NCBI GenBank assembly: GCA_900770255.1
Contig: CAAGJN010000074.1
Span: 1 to 20,911, forward strand
DNA from: Clostridia bacterium
GTDB lineage: Bacteria > Bacillota > Clostridia > Oscillospirales > Acutalibacteraceae
Length of the DNA: 20,911 bases
Direction: 5' to 3'
In this document: piece after piece, positions 6,634-14,030 of the stretch
How the letters are laid out: each line of letters begins with the position of its first letter
Numbering within the stretch: the stretch's first letter is position 1
Program-made: the position numbers and the translations under genes
Notes under the pieces: model-generated
Told to the model about the DNA's origin: nothing
The model's database searches: none
What the model saw: only the letters and a program-made list of their open reading frames with translations

Positions 6634-8379
6634 ATGTCAGTGCTTGTAAAACAGGTCGAGAATACGCTGTGTGAGCTCGTAAAGGACGCAGCGAAAAGAG
6701 CTATGGCCGCAGGCGAGCTGCCCGAGGCGGAGCTCACCGAATTTAAGGTGGAGATTCCCGCTAACAGGGACAACGGCGACTATTCCACAAACGCCGCCAT
6801 GGCGTGGGCGAGAGTGTTCAGACGCGCGCCCGCGCAGATAGCCGCAGCGATAACGAAGAATATCGATCTTGAGAGCACTTTCTTTTCCTCCTGTGAGGCA
6901 GCGGGACCCGGATTTATCAATTTCAGGCTCTCCGATCGTTTTTATTCGGAGATACTCATGGATATCCGCGCAAAAGGCGAGAACTACGGCCGCTCCGATT
7001 TCGGCAAGGGCGAGCGTGTCAACATTGAGTTTGTCTCCGCAAATCCGACAGGCCCCATGCACATGGGCAACGCGCGGGGCGGAGCTCTGGGCGACTGCCT
7101 TGCGTCCGTTATGGACTTTGCCGGCTATGATGTCAGCCGCGAGTTCTATATCAACGACGCGGGCAATCAGATAGACAAATTCGCGCTCTCGCTCGATATA
7201 CGCTATCAGCAGATCTTCAAAGGCGACAATGCGCCCGAGCTGCCCGAGGACAGCTACCACGGTGAGGATATAGCCGTCAGAGCCCGCGAGTTTGCGGATA
7301 TCTACGGCGACAAATATATCTCCGAGAGCGAGGAGACGCGCCGCAAAGCGCTCGTCGATTTTGCGCTGCCGAAGAACATCGAGTCGATGCACGAGATACT
7401 TTCAAAGTACAGAATCGAATATGACACATGGTTCAATGAGAGCAGCCTGCACAACGGTCCGGAGCTTATGGATACGATCAATCTGATGAAAGAAAAGGGC
7501 CTTACTTACGAGCTTGACGGCGCTCTGTGGTATAAAAATATCGAGGTGCAGACAAAGCGTCTGCTCGCCGAGGGCAAGACGCAGGAGGAGATTGACAAGC
7601 TTGGTCTCAAGGACGATGTGCTCATCCGTCAGAACGGAAACCCCACCTACTTTGCCGCCGATATAGCCTACCACCGCAACAAGCTTGCGATCAGAAAATT
7701 TGACAGAGCTATAGACGTCTGGGGCGCGGATCACCACGGCCATGTTGCGAGGATGAAGGGCGCGCTCGACGCGATCGGCCTTGACGGCGACAGGCTCGAT
7801 ATAATTCTCATGCAGCTCGTGCGCCTGACGCGAAACGGCGAGGCCGTGCGTATGTCAAAGCGCACCGGCAAGGCAATCACCCTTGTCGATCTGCTCGATG
7901 AGATTCCGATAGACGCAGTCCGCTTTTTATTCAACCTCCGCGAGCCTGCAACCCAGATGGAGTTCGATCTCGATCTCGCAGTCGAGCAGAGCTCGCAGAA
8001 TCCGGTCTACTACTGCCAGTACGCCCACGCGAGAATATGCAGTATTCTCAGAAAGCTCAGGGAGCAGGGCAAGGAGATCGGCGAGTGTACGCCCGAGCAG
8101 CTCGACCTGCTCACAGCTCCCGAGGAGCGTGAGATAATCAGGCATCTGGCGTCTCTGACCGACGAGATCGCGCTTTCCGCAAAGAATTACGATCCCGCTC
8201 GCATCACGCGCTACTGCATCGATCTTGCTACTCTCTTTCACAAGTTCTATAACTCCTGCCGCGTTACCTGCGAAAATGAGGATCTGAGCGCGGCGCGGAT
8301 CTATCTCTGCCTGTGTGTCAAGGAAGTTCTCAAGAATATATTGACTTTGCTGAAGATCACCGTCCCGGAGAGAATGTAA
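6634..8379 (+). CDS. argS: Arginine-tRNA ligase
   Basis: Charges tRNA-Arg with arginine using ATP; a class I aminoacyl-tRNA synthetase. 581 residues, normal bacterial length. Order: the N-terminal Add-1 domain (1-110) that contacts the tRNA D-loop, the Rossmann core with SANPTGPMHMGN at 135-146 (the HIGH-type signature is HMGN, 143-146), the second signature as RMSKR at 406-410, and the helical anticodon-binding domain ending in the typical short ITVPERM tail. The ATG is preceded by GAAAGGA at 6614-6620, about 13 bases away, slightly long; an ATG at 6621 is out of frame. It is the last gene of the ywiB-argS unit and is followed by a hairpin and an intrinsic terminator. Confidence 0.98.
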   Translation: MSVLVKQVENTLCELVKDAAKRAMAAGELPEAELTEFKVEIPANRDNGDYSTNAAMAWARVFRRAPAQIAAAITKNIDLESTFFSSCEAAGPGFINFRLSDRFYSEILMDIRAKGENYGRSDFGKGERVNIEFVSANPTGPMHMGNARGGALGDCLASVMDFAGYDVSREFYINDAGNQIDKFALSLDIRYQQIFKGDNAPELPEDSYHGEDIAVRAREFADIYGDKYISESEETRRKALVDFALPKNIESMHEILSKYRIEYDTWFNESSLHNGPELMDTINLMKEKGLTYELDGALWYKNIEVQTKRLLAEGKTQEEIDKLGLKDDVLIRQNGNPTYFAADIAYHRNKLAIRKFDRAIDVWGADHHGHVARMKGALDAIGLDGDRLDIILMQLVRLTRNGEAVRMSKRTGKAITLVDLLDEIPIDAVRFLFNLREPATQMEFDLDLAVEQSSQNPVYYCQYAHARICSILRKLREQGKEIGECTPEQLDLLTAPEEREIIRHLASLTDEIALSAKNYDPARITRYCIDLATLFHKFYNSCRVTCENEDLSAARIYLCLCVKEVLKNILTLLKITVPERM

Positions 8380-8390
8380 CGCTGTTTAAA

Positions 8391-8439
8391 TTTGTGCGAT
8401 ACTGCGTTATGAGAACCCCCGAACGCGGTCACGCACAAA
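8391..8439 (+). ncRNA. Long imperfect hairpin in argS 3' region
   Basis: TTTGTGCG (8391-8398) pairs with CGCACAAA (8432-8439); after a 2x2 internal loop, ACTGCGTT (8401-8408) pairs with AACGCGGT (8422-8429, one G-U). The loop is 13 nt and includes a run of five C. No U tract follows, so it is not the terminator itself. Candidate mRNA-stabilising or regulatory RNA structure; no known family recognised. Confidence 0.45.
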
Positions 8440-8452
8440 CAGAATAATTCCG

Positions 8453-8485
8453 AAACGGCGGCCGTTCCTGACCGTCGTTTTTGTA
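8453..8485 (+). terminator. Intrinsic terminator of argS
   Basis: AAACGGCGG (8453-8461) pairs with CCGTCGTTT (8472-8480) with one G-U pair and a 10-nt loop, followed by further T residues. A smaller nested AACGG/CCGTT hairpin is also possible. Confidence 0.65.
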
Positions 8486-8620
8486 AAATCGCGTTTAAAC
8501 TGCCGGTGTCGGAACTGTTTGATCAAAATTCAGTTTTAAAAACCAAACCTGTTATCCGAACCGGTCGGCTTTAGCTTTAAAAATAAGATCAAACCACAAA
8601 ATCCATCGGAAAGCCCGGAG
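8486..8620 (+). other. Leader region upstream of the CDF transporter
   Basis: No gene seen. CCGGT and TCGG near 8502-8512 can pair with CCGA and ACCGG near 8556-8564 around an inner hairpin AACTG...CAGTT, giving a possible branched leader. A metal-sensing riboswitch would make sense here by context, but I cannot match this to the yybP-ykoY or NiCo consensus. No clear -35/-10 pair was found. Confidence 0.25.
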
Positions 8621-8625
8621 ATGCT

Positions 8626-9825
8626 ATGACTAAACTTTTGATTAAGCTATTTATAAAAAAAAGCGATAAGACTGACGATCCGGCAGTCCGCGCGCGCTAC
8701 GGCATGCTCAGCGGCATTGTCGGCATAGTCTGCAATATTGTGCTGACGGTCGCAAAGTTTATCATCGGCACGATGACCGGCAGCATCGCGATCACGGCGG
8801 ACGCGGCCAACAACCTGTCCGACGCGGGCTCATCGGCCGTGACGCTTGCCAGCTTCAAGCTCGCGGAAAAGCCCGCCGATGACGAGCACCCGTTCGGCCA
8901 CGGCAGAATAGAATATGTCTGCGCGCTCGTCGTGTCGTTCATCATTCTGCTCATGGGCGGCGAGCTGATCCGCTCCTCCGTCGACAAGATAATCCACCCG
9001 GAGCCGCTGCAATTCAGCGTCGCGGCTCTCATTGTGCTGATCCTCTCGATCGGCGTCAAGCTCTGGATGGCATTTTTCAACCGAAGCGTCGGCAAAAGGA
9101 TAAACTCGACCGCCGTCGGTGCGGTCGTCATGGACAGCATCAGCGACACCGCGGCCACGACCGTTTCCATGATAGCGCTTATTCTTTCGAAATTTACCTC
9201 TGTTCCGCTCGACGGCTATATGGGCATAATAGTTGCTCTGTTTATCATTGCGACCGGAATAGGCATATTTAAAGACACGATGAACGAGCTGCTCGGTATG
9301 CCCGCGTCGTCCGAGACCGTGAGCGAGATAGAAAATGAGATCCTCTCATACGACGGTGTGATCGGAGTTCACGACCTCATGGTGCACGACTACGGCCCCG
9401 GCAGGATGTTTGCCTCGGCGCATGTTGAAGTGCCGTCTGACGGCGACATAATGGTGTGCCATGACACGATAGACCGTATCGAGCGCGATATAAAAAATAA
9501 ATTTCAGATCAATATAGTGCTGCACATGGATCCGATAGTTGTCGATGACGAGCATGTAAACGAGCTTCGCGAAAAGCTCAACGCTCTGATAAAAGAGATA
9601 TATCCCGCGTTTACCATGCACGATTTCCGTATGGTGGAAGGTCCTACGCATACCAACCTCATATTCGATCTTGTAGTGCCGCACAAATATCCGTTTACCA
9701 AATCCCAAGTCAAGGAGCTGCTTGATGACAGGATAAAGAAAGAACTCGGCGAAAATTATTACGCGGTCGTAACCGTGGAAAACAGCTTTGTCGAGGACAA
9801 AACTAAAGATAAGCAGGTGATCTGA
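8626..9825 (+). CDS. CDF-family divalent metal exporter, probably Mn(II)
   Basis: Proton-coupled cation diffusion facilitator in the cytoplasmic membrane. About six membrane helices lie in residues 28-215. Transport-site residues appear to be Asn62 and Asp66 in helix 2 (NNLSD) and Asp170 and Asp174 in helix 5 (MDSISD). This NDDD set is the one described for the manganese exporter MntE, unlike the HDHD set of zinc exporters and the DDHD set of FieF. The family motif HPFGHGR is at 88-94. After the membrane part a normal cytoplasmic domain (about 220-300) is followed by a second, similar alpha/beta segment (about 305-390), so the protein is roughly 100 residues longer than FieF. GGAG lies five bases before ATG 8626. 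Its stop overlaps the start of the Nudix gene. Mn specificity is inferred from motifs only. Confidence 0.92.
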   Translation: MTKLLIKLFIKKSDKTDDPAVRARYGMLSGIVGIVCNIVLTVAKFIIGTMTGSIAITADAANNLSDAGSSAVTLASFKLAEKPADDEHPFGHGRIEYVCALVVSFIILLMGGELIRSSVDKIIHPEPLQFSVAALIVLILSIGVKLWMAFFNRSVGKRINSTAVGAVVMDSISDTAATTVSMIALILSKFTSVPLDGYMGIIVALFIIATGIGIFKDTMNELLGMPASSETVSEIENEILSYDGVIGVHDLMVHDYGPGRMFASAHVEVPSDGDIMVCHDTIDRIERDIKNKFQINIVLHMDPIVVDDEHVNELREKLNALIKEIYPAFTMHDFRMVEGPTHTNLIFDLVVPHKYPFTKSQVKELLDDRIKKELGENYYAVVTVENSFVEDKTKDKQVI

Positions 9826-10277
9826 TGGAAAAGACACAGAGAGCGGAGCTCACCGTTATGTGCATGGTGTGCGACGGCACGAAAATACTCGTGCAGGACA
9901 GACACGCCGAGGACTGGCCGGGCGTCACTTTTCCCGGCGGCCACGTAGAGCCCGGCGAGGCGTTTACCGACGCCGTACGCCGCGAGGTAAAGGAGGAGAC
10001 CGGGCTCGATATACTGCGCCCGACGCTCTGCGGAGTCAAGGACTACATACAGGAGGACGGCGCGCGCTATATCGTGATGCTGTTCCGCGCGGACAATTTC
10101 AGCGGCGAGCTGCGCTCATCCGACGAAGGACGTGTGTTCTGGATCGAGCGCGACGAGCTGACCCAGTATAAGCTTGCATGCGATTTTATCGACATGGTGC
10201 ACGTCATGGAAAACCCGTCGCTGACCGAGTTTTTCTATGAGCGCGACGGCGAGAGCTGGAAAAAGAGGATAATATAA
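9825..10277 (+). CDS. Nudix hydrolase (MutT-like)
   Basis: 150 residues, a single Nudix domain that hydrolyses a nucleoside diphosphate linked to another group, with Mg or Mn as cofactor. The Nudix box spans 39-61: G39 (GHVEPG), Glu45, then REVKEETGL at 53-61. WPGVTFPGG before it and the VFWIERDEL segment after it resemble 8-oxo-dGTP diphosphatases and Firmicute MutT/YtkD-type sanitisers, but the substrate cannot be read from the sequence. The start ATG shares its A with the TGA stop of the CDF gene (TGATG at 9823-9827), so the two are translationally coupled. If the exporter handles manganese, a metal-dependent nucleotide sanitiser is a plausible partner for oxidative or metal stress, though this is inference. 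Confidence 0.93.
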   Translation: MEKTQRAELTVMCMVCDGTKILVQDRHAEDWPGVTFPGGHVEPGEAFTDAVRREVKEETGLDILRPTLCGVKDYIQEDGARYIVMLFRADNFSGELRSSDEGRVFWIERDELTQYKLACDFIDMVHVMENPSLTEFFYERDGESWKKRII

Positions 10278-10633
10278 AGCGCCGCGCCGTCAACGAGGTG
10301 TCAGATAGGTTCACTCTTTGCCCGAAAAGCCGGCGCCGGGGAAGTTTTATTCCTGATAATCAAACCGCTTTTGTTTCGGCGCGCTTTTCCGTCTGAGAAA
10401 AAAGCGGGAGAAGGGGTGTTTCATCCGCGCAGGCCGACGCATGGCGGCTTTGATTAAAATCGATAACAGACGAAAGGCTGTATTTTTTTATTTTGCGCTT
10501 GATTTTATCCGAAAAGGCCGCTGTAAGCGCATAAGCCCGCACGGCAGATCTGTTTTGTTTTTCCTTTGCCGATAGCAGGCTCACGAGGCCCGCCGAGACT
10601 CTAATTTCGGAAATAATACTCACTATAACGGTC
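10278..10633. other. Long intergenic region, no gene supported
   Basis: 356 bp between the Nudix gene and an intrinsic terminator. The frame after the Nudix stop stays open for about 57 codons but shows no family features. A GC palindrome, CCGGCGCCGG, lies near 10331-10340. No tRNA, 6S, RNase P or tmRNA hallmark was recognised. The terminator just downstream suggests it is transcribed on the plus strand, either as the tail of the Nudix message or as a small RNA. Confidence 0.4.
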
Positions 10634-10664
10634 TGCCGCGGATATTTTCCGCGGCAATTTTTTT
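10634..10664 (+). terminator. Strong orphan intrinsic terminator
   Basis: TGCCGCGGA (10634-10642), loop TATTT, TCCGCGGCA (10648-10656), then A and seven T residues. A perfect 9-bp GC-rich stem with a U tract, 357 bp beyond the nearest upstream stop codon on this strand. Confidence 0.85.
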
Positions 10665-10810
10665 CGACACATTTGCTTTCGGTGATGCACATGACTAAAT
10701 AAACATATGGCTTTTTTGCTTTTTAACTGCAAATTATTCCATATATAAAAATAAACTCCGCGCTTTTGCGATATAATTACAAAATAACTTTGATTTGGGA
10801 GGAAAGCTTC
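10665..10810 (+). promoter_or_regulatory. Upstream region of the uracil-DNA glycosylase gene
   Basis: AT-rich. A consensus -10, TATAAT, is at 10772-10777, but no convincing -35 lies 16-18 bp upstream. Transcription would start near 10784, giving a short leader with GGGAGG at 10797-10802 eight bases before the ATG. Confidence 0.4.
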
Positions 10811-11380
10811 ATGACCGGCTGGGAGCAGCTCAGGCAGGAATGTCTTAATTGCCGCAAATGCGGACTTTGCCAGACACGCACAAACGTCGTTTTCGGCGTC
10901 GGCAAGGAGAACGCCGAGGTTCTGTTTATCGGCGAGGGACCCGGCCAGCAGGAGGATCTCAAGGGAGAGCCGTTTGTCGGGCGCAGCGGGCAGCTCCTCG
11001 ATAAGCTCATGGCGACCGTCGATCTGTTCAGGGATAAGAATATCTATATCGCGAACACCGTCAAATGCCGCCCGCCGCAGAACAGAGACCCTCTGCCCGA
11101 GGAGCAGGAGGCGTGTTCGGGCTGGCTCGATCGGCAGATAGAGCTGATAAAGCCGAAGATCGTCGTCTGCGTCGGCCGCATCTCCGCTCAGCGATACATA
11201 TCAAAGGACTTTCGCGTCACCAAGGAGCACGGTCTTTTCTATGACCGGGGCGGTACGCTCTATATGGGCACGTTTCACCCGGCTGCGCTGCTGCGCAACC
11301 CAAACCAGAAGCCCGCGGCCTTTGAGGATTTTATCGCTCTGCGCGATAAGATAAACGAAGTGTGCGAGCGCACATACTGA
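10811..11380 (+). CDS. Family 4 uracil-DNA glycosylase (4Fe-4S)
   Basis: Removes uracil from DNA (deaminated cytosine or misincorporated dUMP) to start base-excision repair. 189 residues, typical for the family. Four cysteines fit the 4Fe-4S ligands: Cys14 and Cys17 (CLNCRKC), Cys86 (TVKCRPP) and Cys102. The active-site motif GEGPGQQED is at 41-49 and the DNA-binding motif HPAALLRNP at 156-164. ATG 10811 is chosen because GGGAGG sits eight bases upstream; an upstream TTG at 10766 in the same frame lies inside the promoter -10 and has no binding site. The gene stands alone between a terminator and a 105-bp gap. Confusion with family 1 UDG is excluded by the motif set and cysteines. Confidence 0.96.
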   Translation: MTGWEQLRQECLNCRKCGLCQTRTNVVFGVGKENAEVLFIGEGPGQQEDLKGEPFVGRSGQLLDKLMATVDLFRDKNIYIANTVKCRPPQNRDPLPEEQEACSGWLDRQIELIKPKIVVCVGRISAQRYISKDFRVTKEHGLFYDRGGTLYMGTFHPAALLRNPNQKPAAFEDFIALRDKINEVCERTY

Positions 11381-11485
11381 TTTTGCCGATCACCTCGGCG
11401 CTGTGCCGGAAAACGGATGCGGCGCTCAGTGGTTGAAATATATTTTTACGGCACACGCCGAATTTAAAAGAAAGGATCGATTTCA

Positions 11486-13156
11486 ATGCAGCAGAAGTTT
11501 CTCGAAAAGACATTGGGTCAGCAGATCGCCGATATGGCGGCAAAGTATCCCGATGACAACATGATCGACTACACTGACAGGGACTACTCCAGAACATGGA
11601 AAGAGTTCAACGAAGAGTGTGAGACGATAGCAAGAGGCTTCATGGCACTAGGCCTTAAAAAGGGTTCACATATTTCCATCTGGGGCACAAATGTGCCCGC
11701 ATGGCTGCTAACCTTTTTCGGCAGTGCCAAAATGGGTGGTATACTTGTCACCGTCAACACCAGTTATAAAGTTTTCGAGCTCGATTATCAGCTCAAGCAG
11801 TCCGACACCGAGGCTATCGTCCTCATCGACGGCTACAAGGGCACGAGCTATATCGATATAATCAACGAGCTGTGCCCCGAGCTCGCTGAGTGCGAGCCCG
11901 GAGATCTACACAGCCGCCGTTTGCCGCTGCTCAGGAGCGTCATATATGCAGGCGAGGGCGAATGTCCCGCCGGCATGGTTGACTGGAAGGATCTCTACAC
12001 CCTTGCGGAAAAAACCCCCGTCGAGGAGTTTGAGAAGGTGCGCGACTCGTGCAACTGCCACGAAGTCGTCAATATCCAGTATACCTCGGGCACGACGGGT
12101 TTTCCTAAAGGCGTTATGCTCACCCACTACAACATACTCAACAACGGCCAGACGATCGGCGACGGAATGAAGTTCACGCATGAGGATAGGCTCTGCATCA
12201 CGGTTCCGTTTTTTCACTGCTTCGGCATGGTGCTCGCGCTGATGTCCTGCATCTCGCACGGCACGCCGTTTGTCCCGATCGATATGTTCAACGCAAAAAA
12301 GGTCATGGATGCGCTCGTCACAAAGCACTGCACTGCAGTCCACGGCGTTCCTACAATGTTCATTGCGATGCTTGAGCATCCCGACTTTGACAAATACGAT
12401 TTTTCGAATATGCGAACCGGTATCATGGCGGGCTCACCCTGCCCGATCAAGACGATGTACGACGTGAGTGAGAAGATGAATATGCGCGACATCGTTATTG
12501 TTTTCGGCCAGACCGAGGCGGCCCCCGGCTGTACCATGACAACGACCGAGGATTCCCTCGAGACGCGCTGCGCGACGGTCGGCAAAGCTTTCCCGGGAGT
12601 CGAGTGCAAAATAATTGACCCCAACACCGGCGAGACTCTGCCTGCGGGTCAGATCGGCGAATTTTGCGCGCGCGGCTACAATATAATGAAGGGCTACTAT
12701 AAGATGCCCGAGGCTACCGCCCAGGCTATAGATGCCGACGGTTGGCTGCATTTCGGCGATCTCGCCGTCTGCGACGAAAACGGCTATTACAAGGTCACCG
12801 GAAGGCTCAAGGATATGATAATCCGCGGCGGCGAGAATATCTATCCCAAGGAGCTCGAGGAGTGCCTCTACCATAACAAGCGCGTCAAGGACGTTCAGGT
12901 TATCGGCGTGCCGAGCAAGAAGTACGGCGAGGAGGTCTGCGCCTGCGTCATACTCAAGGAGGGCGAGGACATGACCGAGGAGGAAATCAAGGCCTATTAT
13001 AAAGAGAACGTCGCGTTCTTCAAAATCCCGAAATATATCTGGATCATGGACGAATTCCCGATGACCGCGAGCGGCAAGATACAGAAATTCGTGCTGCGCG
13101 ACATGGCGGTTGAAAAGTATTCGCTCCAGAGCGACGATTCGATCGAAACAGCATAA
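11486..13156 (+). CDS. Acyl-CoA synthetase (AMP-forming, fatty-acid type)
   Basis: ATP-dependent ligase that activates a carboxylic acid, probably a medium- or long-chain fatty acid, as acyl-AMP and then acyl-CoA. 556 residues. Seen: the P-loop YTSGTTGFPKG at 199-209, PFFHCFGM at 241-248, GQTEAAPG at 341-348, the ATP/ribose Asp425 in HFGDL, the hinge region GRLKDMIIRGGENI at 439-452, and the catalytic Lys531 in ASGKIQKF. It belongs to the FadD/ACSF2-like part of the ANL superfamily. An AMP-forming acetyl-CoA synthetase is unlikely because it would be about 100 residues longer. AAAGGA precedes the ATG. The 105-bp gap after the glycosylase gene has no U-tract terminator, so some readthrough is possible. 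The TIM-barrel gene follows after 22 bp. The acid substrate cannot be told from sequence. Confidence 0.93.
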   Translation: MQQKFLEKTLGQQIADMAAKYPDDNMIDYTDRDYSRTWKEFNEECETIARGFMALGLKKGSHISIWGTNVPAWLLTFFGSAKMGGILVTVNTSYKVFELDYQLKQSDTEAIVLIDGYKGTSYIDIINELCPELAECEPGDLHSRRLPLLRSVIYAGEGECPAGMVDWKDLYTLAEKTPVEEFEKVRDSCNCHEVVNIQYTSGTTGFPKGVMLTHYNILNNGQTIGDGMKFTHEDRLCITVPFFHCFGMVLALMSCISHGTPFVPIDMFNAKKVMDALVTKHCTAVHGVPTMFIAMLEHPDFDKYDFSNMRTGIMAGSPCPIKTMYDVSEKMNMRDIVIVFGQTEAAPGCTMTTTEDSLETRCATVGKAFPGVECKIIDPNTGETLPAGQIGEFCARGYNIMKGYYKMPEATAQAIDADGWLHFGDLAVCDENGYYKVTGRLKDMIIRGGENIYPKELEECLYHNKRVKDVQVIGVPSKKYGEEVCACVILKEGEDMTEEEIKAYYKENVAFFKIPKYIWIMDEFPMTASGKIQKFVLRDMAVEKYSLQSDDSIETA

Positions 13157-13178
13157 AAATTCAGAAAGGACGGTTCAT

Positions 13179-13982
13179 ATGAAATTATCTTTTTCGACCC
13201 TCGGATGCCCGCGGTGGACTTTTAAAGAGGTCGTGGCGACTGCGAAGGATCTGCACATGGACGGTGTTGAGATCAGAGGCATCGGCGATAAGATAAACGC
13301 GACGGAGATCCCGGACTTTGCCCCCGATCGGCTCGGCAAGACTATGGAAAAGCTCGAGAGCACGGGGCTTGTTATCCCATCGCTGACCTCGGGCGCGACG
13401 CTCGCGGCGCGCGACAGAGCGCAGGAGTCCTTCTTTGAGGCCTGCGATTATATCGACCTTGCGGAGCGCCTCGGCGTGAAATACGTCCGCGTCATGGGCA
13501 CGGGCGAGCCGCATATAACGGTCGGCGATTTCCAGCTCGCCGCAGGGCTCTACCGTCAGCTGTGCGAGTACGGCGCGAAAAAGGGCGTCACCCCGCTGAT
13601 CGAGACAAACGGCGATCTTTCAAGCTCGAGAGCGATGCTCTCATTCCTTGACAGAGCGGGCAGCGACAACTGCGGCGTGCTCTGGGATATTCACCACACG
13701 GTGCGCTTTGGCAGCGAGAGTCCGGTCGAGACTTTTGCAGCGCTCGGCACATATGTCAAGCATGTTCACCTCAAGGATTCCGTCATGCGCGGCTCAAGGG
13801 TAGAATACCGCATGATGGGCTACGGCGATATCCCGGTGGACGATGCGGTAAAGCTCCTCGACCGCGCGGGATATGACGGCTTCTTCTCACTCGAATGGGT
13901 CAAGCGCTGGAACCCCGATCTGCAGGAGCCCGGCATCGTTTTTGCCCACTATAAAAGCTACATGGATCAGCTTCTCGGCTGA
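13179..13982 (+). CDS. Sugar phosphate isomerase/epimerase-type TIM barrel
   Basis: 267 residues of the xylose-isomerase-like/AP endonuclease 2 TIM-barrel superfamily, which uses a divalent metal for isomerase, epimerase or dehydratase reactions on sugars and cyclitols. Metal-site candidates in order: Glu142 (PLIETNGD), Asp170 and His173 (LWDIHHT), His195/His197 (KHVHLKD) and Glu239 (FSLEW). Substrate unknown. ATG 13179 is chosen because AAAGGA at 13165-13170 lies eight bases upstream; an in-frame ATG at 13110 would overlap the ligase gene with no binding site. The 22-bp gap to the acyl-CoA synthetase indicates cotranscription, although the two activities do not form an obvious pathway. The pair is closed by a strong terminator nine bases after the stop. 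Confidence 0.92.
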   Translation: MKLSFSTLGCPRWTFKEVVATAKDLHMDGVEIRGIGDKINATEIPDFAPDRLGKTMEKLESTGLVIPSLTSGATLAARDRAQESFFEACDYIDLAERLGVKYVRVMGTGEPHITVGDFQLAAGLYRQLCEYGAKKGVTPLIETNGDLSSSRAMLSFLDRAGSDNCGVLWDIHHTVRFGSESPVETFAALGTYVKHVHLKDSVMRGSRVEYRMMGYGDIPVDDAVKLLDRAGYDGFFSLEWVKRWNPDLQEPGIVFAHYKSYMDQLLG

Positions 13983-13988
13983 GAATAA

Positions 13989-14028
13989 AAGAAATGCGCC
14001 CTCATGCGAGGGCGCATTTCTTGATATT
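13989..14028. terminator. Bidirectional terminator between convergent genes
   Basis: GAAATGCGCCCTC (13991-14003), loop ATGC, GAGGGCGCATTTC (14008-14020), a perfect 13-bp stem extendable by two A-T pairs. The plus strand continues TTGATATTTTTT and the minus strand TTTTATTCTC, so it can serve both the TIM-barrel gene and the AraC-type gene. Confidence 0.88.
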
Positions 14029-14030
14029 TT

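Noticed and set aside
8486..8625. A known Mn or Ni/Co riboswitch before the CDF exporter
   Set aside because: No conserved loop sequences of yybP-ykoY or NiCo could be aligned by eye; kept only as an unclassified leader.
10278..10633. A housekeeping RNA (6S, tmRNA, RNase P, SRP) in the long gap
   Set aside because: None of their hallmark conserved segments is visible.
10360..10692. A 110-codon minus-strand frame in the gap before the uracil-DNA glycosylase gene
   Set aside because: No ribosome binding site, no recognised family features, and its early codons overlap a perfect intrinsic terminator hairpin for the other strand.
10766..10810. TTG start extending the uracil-DNA glycosylase by 15 residues
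   Set aside because: It overlaps the TATAAT -10 and lacks a binding site, while ATG 10811 has GGGAGG at ideal spacing.
13110..13178. Upstream ATG for the TIM-barrel gene
   Set aside because: Would overlap the acyl-CoA synthetase end with no ribosome binding site; ATG 13179 has AAAGGA eight bases upstream and matches the family start.
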